Shown one piece after another: positions 35,538 to 44,394 of a stretch of DNA of 64,000 nucleotides. This DNA is from Clostridium sp. C8-1-8 (GTDB taxonomy: Bacteria; Bacillota; Clostridia; Clostridiales; Clostridiaceae). The position numbers and the translations under genes are program-made. How positions within the stretch are numbered: the stretch's first letter is position 1; the number at the start of each line of letters is the position of its first letter. The notes below the pieces were generated by a model that had not been told where the DNA came from, did not search any database, and saw only the letters and a program-made list of their open reading frames with translations. The stretch lies in the NCBI RefSeq assembly GCF_009928445.1, contig NZ_JAABNO010000007.1, positions 1 through 64,000 on the forward strand, written 5' to 3'.

Positions 35538-36659
35538 TTGTTAAAACAAGTATTTAAGAATATAAAGACTTACAAGGGTATAGCTTTAGTATTTATTATA
35601 ATATTAGCTATTTGTCAGCTTTCAATCACTCTATTTGTAGTAGGATATAAAAATACGGTTGAGGGATTGAAGAAAGAAAATAATGGTTTGGAGAAGACGT
35701 CTATAGACTTTTATTACGGAAGTGGCTTGAAGGACAAAAGTTACCTTCTTAGTGTATTTGATTCTATCGACCAGGCTATGCAGTATAGATTAAAAGCTAA
35801 TGTTTCTTTAAATAATCTAGATGGAAAACCTCTATTATATGTGGATTTGTATAAGAATAATAAGCCTATAGTACCAATACCTGTAGTTGAGGGCAGCAAC
35901 TTTACTTGGTCAGATATAAACAACGGCGATTCTATACTTATAGGTAAAGCACTATACAAACAAATAGGGTTAACTAGTAATAACAATACGCTGAATATAT
36001 TAGGAAAGACCTACAACATAATAGGTGTTATGGGAAATGAAAAATATAAGACTAAGTTAGATTATTGTGTAATTTTAGCTTGTAGCAAGTTAAACAATGA
36101 TTTAGCTAACGAGATACTTAAAAATAATGATTTTGAAATGATTCTAAATGGAAATGGCAATGAGGTATCAATTGCAAAATATATAAGTAATAAAATATAT
36201 GAAAAGGAGGAAAATCCTCAGGTTGAAGTAAAAGATATGGATAGTAATCAAGATATTTTACTTAATGCATTTGGAGATAATTCGTACTCTGTAGTATTGA
36301 TTATAATGACCTATGCCTTAGCTATATCAGCTTGTATATATATTACTAATTATATGATTAAGGTCATGGAAGCTAAGTTATCTATAAGAATAGCTTTCGG
36401 AGGAAGTATTGCTAATACGATTAGCTTTGTGCTTCTTAACGTTTTATTGCTGTCGATGATAGCAACAGGTATTGCTATAGTTGTACTTTTAATTATTAAT
36501 TCTTATTTATCAAATATAATTGAAGTAAGCTTCGGGTTATACTTGGATAATTTAATGATTTCAGCAATTTTATGCGTGATTAATAGCATACTTATTGTAG
36601 GAGTAAATTTATTTAATATTCTAAGGATAAATCCTTCATTGAATATTAATAAGCTCTAA
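35538..36659 (+). CDS. FtsX/MacB-like ABC transporter permease, first subunit
   Basis: A 373-residue protein beginning at TTG 35538 (RBS AAGGAG). One N-terminal membrane helix (~15-37), an extracytoplasmic domain with the MacB periplasmic-core-like segments (VPVVEGSNFTWSD, SILIGKALYKQIGL, YNIIGVMGNEK) and three C-terminal helices (~248-270, 290-318, 333-360). This is the MacB/FtsX plan with a shortened core. It forms an operon with a second permease and an ATPase. Function may be peptide or lipoprotein extrusion, or bacteriocin self-protection; the sequence does not decide. Confidence 0.8.
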   Translation: MLKQVFKNIKTYKGIALVFIIILAICQLSITLFVVGYKNTVEGLKKENNGLEKTSIDFYYGSGLKDKSYLLSVFDSIDQAMQYRLKANVSLNNLDGKPLLYVDLYKNNKPIVPIPVVEGSNFTWSDINNGDSILIGKALYKQIGLTSNNNTLNILGKTYNIIGVMGNEKYKTKLDYCVILACSKLNNDLANEILKNNDFEMILNGNGNEVSIAKYISNKIYEKEENPQVEVKDMDSNQDILLNAFGDNSYSVVLIIMTYALAISACIYITNYMIKVMEAKLSIRIAFGGSIANTISFVLLNVLLLSMIATGIAIVVLLIINSYLSNIIEVSFGLYLDNLMISAILCVINSILIVGVNLFNILRINPSLNINKL

Positions 36660-36675
36660 GATTTAAGGAGGAAGA

Positions 36676-37920
36676 ATGAGAAGCTTATTATTTAATTCTA
36701 TTAAAAAAAGAAAATTCAGTATAGGGTTTATGCTAATAAACCTAATTATAGCTGTAATAATTATGTATGATTTGTTGCATATGATGAAAATGAATGATTT
36801 ACAAAACAACATAATAAAAAATTATGTTGATTTAGATACTACGATTCTGCTCCAGTATGAGGAGTATAATAAAGATTTAAAGGATATGAAAAAAGACTTA
36901 GATAGTATAAGTGAATTTTTACATAATAAAGATGTTAGGAATGGAGGCTATGCTTATACAAACTATCAATTTAAAGAGTTAGCAAGTAATAAAAACTACA
37001 TAGCTCTAAATGATAAATTGTGGAAGAATGAAGCATTAGGCTTAAAACCCATGGCATCTAAGCTATTATACCTGGATAAGGATATAGTAAATATGATGCC
37101 TGATAAAGATAACAAAGTTAAACTCTTATATAGCAAGTCTTTTGATTATGTACCAGTGGTAGTAGGAGCAGCTTATAAAGATATATTCAATATCGGACAA
37201 GAGTTAACAGATGTTGAAGGAGTTAAGTATAGGATAATAGCTTTCTTAGACAAGGATGCTAGTTGGATTAGTGCAGGAGACTTTTATAGACAGATACCTA
37301 AAAGTTTAAACGATTATTTTATAGTTCCATACAATACAAAAACCGACTTTCAGTCTTTTGCTGTTACGTCTATAGGAAAAAACTATATAGTCGAAGCTAA
37401 GGATAAAGCAAGTGCTGATAAGGTTACTGCTGCTTTGCAAGAGTTCGCAAACCATAGAAAAATTAATATTAGCCCATTAAGTACATATAGTCTTTTGCTT
37501 GATGTAAAGCAATCTAGGCAGGAATATATAAGATATATGAGTGCAATAGCATTAATAGTAATTGTTTTTGTAACTGTAATTGCTTCTTTGTCTATGATTA
37601 TTTCTATAGATGAAAGAAAGGCTGATATTGCCGTTATGATAACTCAAGGCGCTAGCAATAAGTTTTTATCAACTTATGTATTTATTGAAAATACAATTAT
37701 ATTTTTGTTGGCATTAATATTAGGGTTTGTTTTGAACTTTTTATGTAAGAATGATAAGGTGTTGTTCTTGTTTACTTATAAGAATATAGAGTTTAAACCT
37801 ATACTTATGGTTTCGGGTATATTTCTAGCCGTATGTTTCTTTTCAACATTATTACCTATAAAAAAAAATTCTAAGTATAAATCCAAGCAAATTGATTATG
37901 GAGTGATAACATGGCTATAG
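36676..37920 (+). CDS. FtsX/MacB-like ABC transporter permease, second subunit
   Basis: A 414-residue protein with RBS AAGGAGGAAG. One N-terminal helix (~15-35), an extracytoplasmic domain with VVVGAAYKDIFNIGQELTDVEGVKYRIIAFL, and three C-terminal helices containing the FtsX-type loop DERKADIAVMITQGASN. It resembles permeases annotated as bacteriocin-associated integral membrane proteins. It overlaps the ATPase gene by ten bases, so the operon is tightly coupled. Confidence 0.8.
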   Translation: MRSLLFNSIKKRKFSIGFMLINLIIAVIIMYDLLHMMKMNDLQNNIIKNYVDLDTTILLQYEEYNKDLKDMKKDLDSISEFLHNKDVRNGGYAYTNYQFKELASNKNYIALNDKLWKNEALGLKPMASKLLYLDKDIVNMMPDKDNKVKLLYSKSFDYVPVVVGAAYKDIFNIGQELTDVEGVKYRIIAFLDKDASWISAGDFYRQIPKSLNDYFIVPYNTKTDFQSFAVTSIGKNYIVEAKDKASADKVTAALQEFANHRKINISPLSTYSLLLDVKQSRQEYIRYMSAIALIVIVFVTVIASLSMIISIDERKADIAVMITQGASNKFLSTYVFIENTIIFLLALILGFVLNFLCKNDKVLFLFTYKNIEFKPILMVSGIFLAVCFFSTLLPIKKNSKYKSKQIDYGVITWL

Positions 37921-38594
37921 AATTAAGAAAGATAAATAAAACTTATGGTGCCCCAAATAGCAGGTTTAAGGCATTAGAAGACATAAATCTAATTATAGAA
38001 GATGGAGAGATGGTAGCAATAATGGGACCATCTGGCTCTGGAAAAACTACTTTGTTAAATATTATAGGGCTTATGGATAAACCTACGGAAGGTACTTATA
38101 TGCTGGATGGAGAAGATACCTCAGGCTTTAAAAATCTAAAGCTTTCAAAATATAGAAATAAAAATATTGCATTTATATTTCAAAACTTTGCGCTTATAAA
38201 CAATGAAACAGTACTTGATAATGTTATATTACCTCTAAGTTTCAGAAAGCTGAAATCTGGCATAAAGAAAAAAATAGCTAATGAGGCAATAGAAGCAGTA
38301 GGCTTAAGTGACAAGGTAAAGAATAAAATTAAGGAGCTCTCTGGTGGACAAAAACAGAGAGTGGCTATTGCAAGAGCTATAGCATCTGATGCTGATATTA
38401 TTTTAGCTGATGAACCAACAGGAGCTTTAGATAGAAATACTGGAAGAGATATCTTGGAAACACTTAAGCAGCTAAACCAAAAGGGGAAGACTATAGTAAT
38501 CATAACTCATGACATATCTGTTGCAGAGTTTTGTGATAGAACTATCTACATAGAGGACGGAAGGATAATAAAAGAAGAAGCAATCTCTGTTTAA
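37911..38594 (+). CDS. ABC transporter ATPase, LolD/MacB type
   Basis: A 227-residue ATPase of the MacB/LolD branch: Walker A GPSGSGKTT (~38-46), Q-loop IFQNFALI, signature LSGGQKQRVAIARA, Walker B ILADEPTGALD and H-loop ITHD. Its size and the EPTGALDRNTG motif are typical of this mechanotransmission class. It overlaps the upstream permease and ends the operon. Confidence 0.93.
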   Translation: MAIELRKINKTYGAPNSRFKALEDINLIIEDGEMVAIMGPSGSGKTTLLNIIGLMDKPTEGTYMLDGEDTSGFKNLKLSKYRNKNIAFIFQNFALINNETVLDNVILPLSFRKLKSGIKKKIANEAIEAVGLSDKVKNKIKELSGGQKQRVAIARAIASDADIILADEPTGALDRNTGRDILETLKQLNQKGKTIVIITHDISVAEFCDRTIYIEDGRIIKEEAISV

Positions 38595-38609
38595 GAGTTG
38601 CTTCTTTTC
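38572..38609. terminator. Convergent terminator
   Basis: GAAGCAATCT and AGAGTTGCTTC pair apart from small mismatches, overlapping the ATPase stop codon; a TTTT tail follows. It lies between the plus-strand operon and the minus-strand oxidoreductase gene. Confidence 0.6.
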
Positions 38610-38644
38610 ATTAAAAGGTAATTGTGTTGACTAGGAACAGTATA

Positions 38645-39637
38645 TTACTTTAGGCTCTCTATAGCATTCTTTGCCCAGTCAGAATCTTTAAGTATAGGTC
38701 TTCCTACACCTATCAAGTCGGCCTTCTCATTTTCCAATAGCTTTTCAGCAGCTGCGCCGTCAACAACTCCACCAGTTAGTAGTATTGGAGTAGATACGAC
38801 CTTCTTAAGTTCTTCAGTTACAGGGTAGAAGTACCCTTGTTCGTTAAAGTCAGGAACAGTGAAACCTCTAAAACCACCTGATATATCTAATATAGAAATT
38901 CCAGCCTTTTCAAATTCCTTTGCAGCAACCTTAGCGTCTTCTAATTGGCTGCCACCAGCTGTATAGTCTAATGCTCCTAATCTAAGAAATACAGGGAAGT
39001 CTTGTCCTACAGCTTCTTTTACTGCCTTTATTACTTCTAGATGAATTCTTATTCTATTTAATATATCACCGCCATATTCATCAGTTCTCTTATTAAATAT
39101 TGGAGAGTAGAACTGATTAAGTAGATAGCCATGGGCTGAGTGAATTTCTACAGCGTCAAAGCCAGCTTCTTTTACTCTTCTTGCAGCTTCTGCAAAGTCA
39201 GCTACTACTTTTTTAATATCTTCCTTAGACAGTTCTTTAGTTACGATTTTAGTGTATGGATTCTCAATAGCAGAAGGGGCTTCTGGAGTTGATCCTGTTA
39301 TCTCTTCCTTTGTAGAGCCACCTGCATGATTTATCTGCATAACAGCTTTAGAGCCATTACTTTGAATAGTTTTTGCAAGCTTTTTTAGAGGTTCTATATC
39401 AGAATCCTTTGAGATTGAGAGTTGGTGGTTACCAGCTTTTCCTGCTTTTGAGATATAACTATGCTCTATGATTATTAATCCTATATATCCACCTTTGGAT
39501 TTTTCATCATAGTATTTTATTATATCTTCTGTTAGTTCCCCATCTGCTCCAGCCTTTGAGGTTGCCATAGGAGGCATTACCAAACGATTAGATAAATTTA
39601 AGGAACCTATTTTTAATGAATTAAGTAAAACTGCCAT
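38645..39637 (-). CDS. NADH:flavin oxidoreductase, Old Yellow Enzyme family
   Basis: A 330-residue TIM-barrel FMN enzyme. LSNRLVMPPMAT, the substrate-binding pair in QINHAGG, the AARRVKEAGFDAVEIHSAHGYLLNQFYSP segment and LLTGGVVDG ... DLIGVGRPIL are the family's hallmark blocks. Length matches single-domain OYEs such as YqjM/NamA, without the iron-sulfur and pyridine-nucleotide domains of 2,4-dienoyl-CoA reductases. It likely reduces activated alkenes or quinones with NAD(P)H. The start has RBS AGGAGGG. Confidence 0.9.
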   Translation of the reverse strand: MAVLLNSLKIGSLNLSNRLVMPPMATSKAGADGELTEDIIKYYDEKSKGGYIGLIIIEHSYISKAGKAGNHQLSISKDSDIEPLKKLAKTIQSNGSKAVMQINHAGGSTKEEITGSTPEAPSAIENPYTKIVTKELSKEDIKKVVADFAEAARRVKEAGFDAVEIHSAHGYLLNQFYSPIFNKRTDEYGGDILNRIRIHLEVIKAVKEAVGQDFPVFLRLGALDYTAGGSQLEDAKVAAKEFEKAGISILDISGGFRGFTVPDFNEQGYFYPVTEELKKVVSTPILLTGGVVDGAAAEKLLENEKADLIGVGRPILKDSDWAKNAIESLK

Positions 39638-39856
39638 AAATATCCCTCCTAACTTGTATACGATTTAATTATATACTATTCAGATAAGAAAAGTATATAA
39701 AGATATATAATTTCCATACGGTAATAAAGTATTTATTGTAAAGTAGTACATTTGTGATGGATATTTTTAGAAATAAAGTATTCTATTTAAATTTCCATTT
39801 ATTTATAAAAAAATCTTGCATAAATAGAGATTATAAATTATATTAATAAATAGAGT

Positions 39857-39877
39857 TGCAAATGCAAAGCATTCGCA
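39857..39877. promoter_or_regulatory. Candidate Zur-type operator for the zinc operon
   Basis: TGCAAATGC-AAA-GCATTCGCA is a 9-3-9 inverted repeat with one mismatched pair. It sits about ten bases before the GGGGG ribosome binding site of the zinc-binding lipoprotein gene, where a metal-responsive repressor would block expression. The regulator identity is inferred from gene content. Confidence 0.55.
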
Positions 39878-39899
39878 TAAAAACGCAGGGGGATTGTAA

Positions 39900-40844
39900 A
39901 TGAATAAAAGTATAATTAAAAAAGCTTTAGGATTAATGGCTCTAGTGAGTTTAAGTGCATCAGTTTTTGTTGGTTGTGGAAGCAAGAGTACTGGAAATAG
40001 TTCTAGTGCCCAAGGTGAACATAAAAAGATACAAGTATATACTAGCTTTTATGCAATGTATGATTTTACTAAGAAAGTTGGTGGCGACAAGATTAACGTA
40101 ACAAACTTAGTTCCTTCAGGAACAGAGCCTCATGATTGGGAACCAAGTACAACGGATGTTGCAAACCTAGAGAAGGCTGATGTATTGGTTTATAGTGGTG
40201 CTGGTATGGAGCACTGGATAGATAAAGTATCTAAAACCCTTAACAATGAAAAACTTATAAAGGTTGAAGCTTCCAAAGAAGTAAAGCTAATGGATAATCC
40301 AGAAAAAGATGAGGCTGATTTAAAATATGATCCTCATGTATGGCTTTACCCGATGAATGCAAAGAAAGAAATGAAGGCAATAAAGGAGGAATTAGAAAAG
40401 GCTGATCCTTCAAACAAGGATTATTATGAAAGCAATTATGAGGAAAATGCTAAAAAGTTAGATGACTTAGATAAAGAGTTTAAAGATACAACTTCAAAGT
40501 TTAAGAAGAAGGATATAGTTGTAGCTCATCAAGCCTTTGGGTATATATGTGCCACTTATGGACTTAATCAGGTTCCTATAGAAGGTTTACAGGCTGATGC
40601 AGAGCCTACAGCTGCAAAGATGGCAGAAATAGCTGAATTCGCCAAGAAAAATGATGTTAAGTATATATTTTATGAAGATTTAATAAGTCCTAAGGTTTCA
40701 CAAGCTATAGCTAAGGAAATAGGAGCAAAAACAGAAGTTCTCAATCCATTAGAGGGACTTGATGATGAGGATATAAAGGCAGGAAAAGAATATTTCTCAG
40801 TAATGAGGGACAATCTCAAAATGCTAAAAAAGGCATTGGAGTAG
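39900..40844 (+). CDS. znuA: Zinc ABC transporter substrate-binding lipoprotein
   Basis: A 314-residue cluster A-I (ZnuA/AdcA-type) binding protein. The signal peptide ends in a lipobox (VFVGCGSKS, Cys ~26). Metal ligands are visible in order: H in SGTEPHDWEPS, H in DPHVWLYP, H in VVAHQAFGYICATYG, and an acidic ligand late in the C-lobe. There is no long His-rich loop, so manganese cannot be excluded, but the CobW/UPF0718 neighbours favour zinc. It is the first gene of an operon with ATPase and permease and is preceded by an inverted repeat likely to be the operator. Confidence 0.88.
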   Translation: MNKSIIKKALGLMALVSLSASVFVGCGSKSTGNSSSAQGEHKKIQVYTSFYAMYDFTKKVGGDKINVTNLVPSGTEPHDWEPSTTDVANLEKADVLVYSGAGMEHWIDKVSKTLNNEKLIKVEASKEVKLMDNPEKDEADLKYDPHVWLYPMNAKKEMKAIKEELEKADPSNKDYYESNYEENAKKLDDLDKEFKDTTSKFKKKDIVVAHQAFGYICATYGLNQVPIEGLQADAEPTAAKMAEIAEFAKKNDVKYIFYEDLISPKVSQAIAKEIGAKTEVLNPLEGLDDEDIKAGKEYFSVMRDNLKMLKKALE

Positions 40845-40897
40845 CAAATAGCTAAAAATAAATCAGTATCTACTGAAGTTAATTGGGAGAAAAAAAC

Positions 40898-41674
40898 ATG
40901 AAGGAAGTTGTCAAGGTTAAAAATCTAAGCTTTAGTTACGGAGCATTACCTATCTTAAAAAATATAAGTTTTAAAGTTAATAAGGGAGAATTTATTGGTA
41001 TCATAGGAGCTAATGGTGAAGGCAAGAGTACTTTGATGAAGATATTGACTAGAACTTTAGTAAGTAACACTGGAGAAATTCAGCTTTTAGATGAGAAGCT
41101 AGAAGCCTTTAATGCTTGGGATAGAGTAGGATACCTATCCCAAAAAGCAACTTCCTTTAACTTAAGCTTTCCTGCAACTGTTGAAGAGGTAGTTGGTGCC
41201 AATTTATATAAAAAAATAGGTTTATTTAAACGTCCTAATAAAAATCATAAAAGAATGATAGCTGAGGCTCTAGATAAAGTAGGCATGACTGGATATGAAG
41301 CTAGAATGATTGGTGCACTTTCAGGGGGACAGCAGCAAAGAGTGTTCATAGCGAGAATGCTGGTAAATCAACCAGAAATACTTCTTTTAGATGAACCTAC
41401 TATTGGAGTAGATGCAAAGTCTCAAGAAATAATTTTATCTTTAGTCAGAAAGTTTAATAGAGAAAATGGCATCACGGTTATAATTATCTCTCATGATATG
41501 AAAGCCATAGATGAGTACTGTAATAGAGTGCTAATACTAAAGGATGGAAGAATAAAACAGAGATTTGAAGAGGACAATATAGGACCAGGGGAAAAAGAAG
41601 AACAGTCAGTAGATTATTCTTCGGATGGAATTATTATAAAAACCTATTTAAGGACGGAGAAGGATATATGTTAA
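40898..41674 (+). CDS. znuC: Zinc ABC transporter ATP-binding protein
   Basis: A 258-residue ATPase from ATG 40898 (RBS GGGAGAA; a TTG five codons earlier overlaps it). Walker A GANGEGKST, Q-loop YLSQKA, signature LSGGQQQRVFIARM, Walker B ILLLDEPTIGVD and H-loop IISHDM are all present. It overlaps the permease gene by seven bases and belongs with the upstream binding protein. Confidence 0.9.
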   Translation: MKEVVKVKNLSFSYGALPILKNISFKVNKGEFIGIIGANGEGKSTLMKILTRTLVSNTGEIQLLDEKLEAFNAWDRVGYLSQKATSFNLSFPATVEEVVGANLYKKIGLFKRPNKNHKRMIAEALDKVGMTGYEARMIGALSGGQQQRVFIARMLVNQPEILLLDEPTIGVDAKSQEIILSLVRKFNRENGITVIIISHDMKAIDEYCNRVLILKDGRIKQRFEEDNIGPGEKEEQSVDYSSDGIIIKTYLRTEKDIC

Positions 41675-42507
41675 GTATTTTTAGTTATGATTTTATGATA
41701 AAGGCCTTTGTAGTAGGCATATTAATTTCAGTGATAACCCCATGTATAGGGTTGACCATTGTACTTAGGAGATTTTCTATGCTTGGAGATGCTATATCAC
41801 ATAATTCCTTAGCTGGTGTAGCAGGAGGACTTATTATGGGAATTAATCCGGTACTTGGTGCCATAGCTTTTTCTGTGCTTTCTACACTTGCCATAGAAAA
41901 GATAAGAAAATCCTTCTCTAAGTATTCAGAAATAGCAATAGCAGTAATAATGTCAACAGGAATTGGACTTGCAGGAGTTTTATCTGGCTTTGTAAAAAAT
42001 ACTGCCAATTTTAATAGTTTTCTTTTTGGAAGTATAGTTGCAATAGAAGATTTTGAGCTTAAGCTAGTGATTGGGTTAAGTATTGTGGTTATAATAGCAG
42101 TAGTTGCCTTGTATAAAGAATTATTTTATATGAGCTTTGATGAAGAGGCAGCAAGGCTTGCGGGCATACCTGTAAGAACTATAAATTTTGTATTTATGAT
42201 ATTAACCGCTTTAACAATCTCACTAGCTTCTAGGACTGTAGGGACTTTAGTTGTATCCTCCCTTATGGTTTTACCTGTTGCTTGCGCAATGCAGATAGCT
42301 AAGAGCTATAAAAAGACAATGCTTTTTTCAATACTTTTTGCTATTAGCTTTACCGTAATAGGTCTTTATCTATCCTACTATTGCAATTTGAGACCAGGTG
42401 GAACTATAGTGCTTACAGGGGTAATTAATCTTGTTGCAATAATCATTACAAAGAATGTAATTAATGCATTTAGAGTTAAAAGAGAAGAAACTTATAAAAC
42501 AATATAA
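41668..42507 (+). CDS. znuB: Zinc ABC transporter permease (ABC-3 family)
   Basis: A 279-residue integral membrane protein of the ABC-3 family with about eight helices. LRRFSMLGDAISHNSLAGVAGG is the conserved N-terminal block, and DEEAARLAGIPVRTINFVFMILTAL is the ATPase-coupling region. It completes the ZnuABC set. Confidence 0.9.
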   Translation: MLSIFSYDFMIKAFVVGILISVITPCIGLTIVLRRFSMLGDAISHNSLAGVAGGLIMGINPVLGAIAFSVLSTLAIEKIRKSFSKYSEIAIAVIMSTGIGLAGVLSGFVKNTANFNSFLFGSIVAIEDFELKLVIGLSIVVIIAVVALYKELFYMSFDEEAARLAGIPVRTINFVFMILTALTISLASRTVGTLVVSSLMVLPVACAMQIAKSYKKTMLFSILFAISFTVIGLYLSYYCNLRPGGTIVLTGVINLVAIIITKNVINAFRVKREETYKTI

Positions 42508-42607
42508 AAAATTAGTCTATTATTAAAAAGACTGCCATATATTTATTAAAAATATCTTAGACCAAACTTTTATAGGATAATAAATAGTTAAACTAAGGGT
42601 GGGATTT

Positions 42608-44197
42608 ATGAAAACAAATATAATTCTAGTTACAGGTTTTTTAGGAGCAGGAAAGACATCATTTATAAATGGCTTATTAAGAGAAGCTTATAAACATAAA
42701 TCTAGGGTAGTTGTTATACAGAAAGAAAAAGGTGAAGCAGTGATTAATTCTGAATATATCAATGCTGCTTCTATAAATGTAATAGACCATGAAAAAGATA
42801 AATCTATAACAGTAGAGTATTTGGAGGGAATAATTAAAAAATTCTTGCCGGATACTTTGGTGATTGAGTGTAATGGCTTTGATAAGCTTGAGCCTGTAAT
42901 AAATATTATAGATACAAGGCAGGTACGAAAGGTGAGTTCTTTGAGTAATGTTATCAATATAGTAGATGCAAAGGCCTTTAAAATGTATTTTACTAATTTG
43001 AAGAGCAATACCATTGAACATATTTCTAACTGCGATCTATTGGTTATAAATAAAACATCTGGTGAAGAGGAAAAAGATGCCTTATATATAGAGAAAGTAG
43101 CTAAAAAAATAAATAAGAATATAAAGGTTCTTATAGGAATTGAGGATGAGACAAACAGTTTAGAGGTATATGAGAAAAGTACAAGGGTAAATAAGTATTT
43201 AGAGTTTAATATTTTAAACTTAACAATATGGTTTCTTCTCGCAGTTTTCTTAGGATACTTTAGTTTTTTCTTAACGAAGTGGACAAGTACCTCGGACTTT
43301 AACTTTTCAAAAGTGCAAATATTTAGTACTGTGTTCTTAAGCATACTAATACAGGCTGTACCTTTTATATTGGTAGGGGTTCTTTTCTCTTCGATAATTC
43401 AAGTCTTTGTAACTAGCGAGGTTTTAGGAAGGTTTTTCCCGAAGAACCCCATTCTAGGTTTTCTGTTTGCCTTGATCAGTGGAGTGGCCTTACCGGTATG
43501 TGATTGTGCAATAGTTCCAGTTGCATCTAGGCTTATCAAGAAAGGAATACCACTGCCCATAGCTATAACTTTTATGCTTGCAGCACCAATAGTTAATCCC
43601 ATAGCAATAGCTTCTACCTTGTATGCTTTCCCAAATCAACCTACCACAGCATTATATAGAATATACTTTGGAGCAACTGTAGCTTTCTTTGTAGGACTTA
43701 TATTTTATATTTTCCCTGAAAAAGATGTAGCTTTAGATAGCTTTGACAGCTTAGCCCAGTGTGAGTGTGCGGTATGTAGTGATTATTATGGTGGAACCAA
43801 GGGGATTGTAGAAAAGTTAAAAGCTATTTTTAAGCATTCAAGTATGGAGTTTTTTCAAGTTGGAAAGTTTCTAATAATAGGAGCATTTCTTTCATCGTTG
43901 CTACAAGTTATGGTACCTAAAGACATCATCTTTAACTTAGGAGGAACTACAATAACCTCTCTGCTTGTTATGATGTTAGCTGCCTTTATACTGTCAGTAT
44001 GCTCTACCTCTGATGCATTTATAGCAAGAACCTTTATTAATCAGCTACCTTTTAGGTCTGTTCTTGGATTTATGGTAGTAGGACCAATGATAGATATAAA
44101 AAACCTATCAATGCTATTAGGAAACTTTAAAAAGAGATTTGTACTTAAGGTAGTAGTACTCATCTTCTTTGTAGCATTTATAAGACTAACTATTTAA
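42608..44197 (+). CDS. CobW/COG0523 GTPase fused to a UPF0718 permease
   Basis: A 529-residue fusion starting at ATG 42608 (RBS AGGGTGGGA; GTG 42599 is the alternative). Residues 1-190 are a CobW-type G domain: Walker A TGFLGAGKTSF, VIECNGF, and the base-binding NKTS near residue 146 in VINKTS. The canonical CxCC metal motif of COG0523 proteins is absent. After one linker helix (~205-225), residues ~240-529 form a UPF0718 (PF03773) permease with eight or so helices and the conserved GVALPVCDCAIVPVA and CSTSDAFIA motifs. The two families are usually separate genes. The context suggests zinc traffic or GTP-controlled export. Confidence 0.85.
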   Translation: MKTNIILVTGFLGAGKTSFINGLLREAYKHKSRVVVIQKEKGEAVINSEYINAASINVIDHEKDKSITVEYLEGIIKKFLPDTLVIECNGFDKLEPVINIIDTRQVRKVSSLSNVINIVDAKAFKMYFTNLKSNTIEHISNCDLLVINKTSGEEEKDALYIEKVAKKINKNIKVLIGIEDETNSLEVYEKSTRVNKYLEFNILNLTIWFLLAVFLGYFSFFLTKWTSTSDFNFSKVQIFSTVFLSILIQAVPFILVGVLFSSIIQVFVTSEVLGRFFPKNPILGFLFALISGVALPVCDCAIVPVASRLIKKGIPLPIAITFMLAAPIVNPIAIASTLYAFPNQPTTALYRIYFGATVAFFVGLIFYIFPEKDVALDSFDSLAQCECAVCSDYYGGTKGIVEKLKAIFKHSSMEFFQVGKFLIIGAFLSSLLQVMVPKDIIFNLGGTTITSLLVMMLAAFILSVCSTSDAFIARTFINQLPFRSVLGFMVVGPMIDIKNLSMLLGNFKKRFVLKVVVLIFFVAFIRLTI

Positions 44198-44335
44198 AGT
44201 ATAAGCAAGGTTTTATAAAGCAACTTAACAGAACAAAACATAAAGAAGCTTTAAGTTTAGACGTTACTAATCAGCTTGATTAAATTACGTGAGTGATTAT
44301 ATTATAGCCACTAATAATGTTAGGCCAATAATTGA

Positions 44336-44357
44336 TATTGAAACGTCGCGTTCAATA
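44336..44357. promoter_or_regulatory. Inverted repeat upstream of the UPF0703 gene
   Basis: TATTGAA-ACGTCGCG-TTCAATA is a perfect 7-8-7 inverted repeat about 38 bases before the TTG start. It is GC-rich in its centre compared with its surroundings. It is a possible operator. Confidence 0.35.
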
Positions 44358-44394
44358 GTTGAAGTTATATGTGCTTATAGTAGGAGGGAGTTAG

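Noticed and set aside
42677..43344. Minus-strand frames of 114 and 218 codons opposite the CobW-permease gene
   Set aside because: They overlap a strongly conserved gene on the other strand and show no RBS or recognisable motifs.
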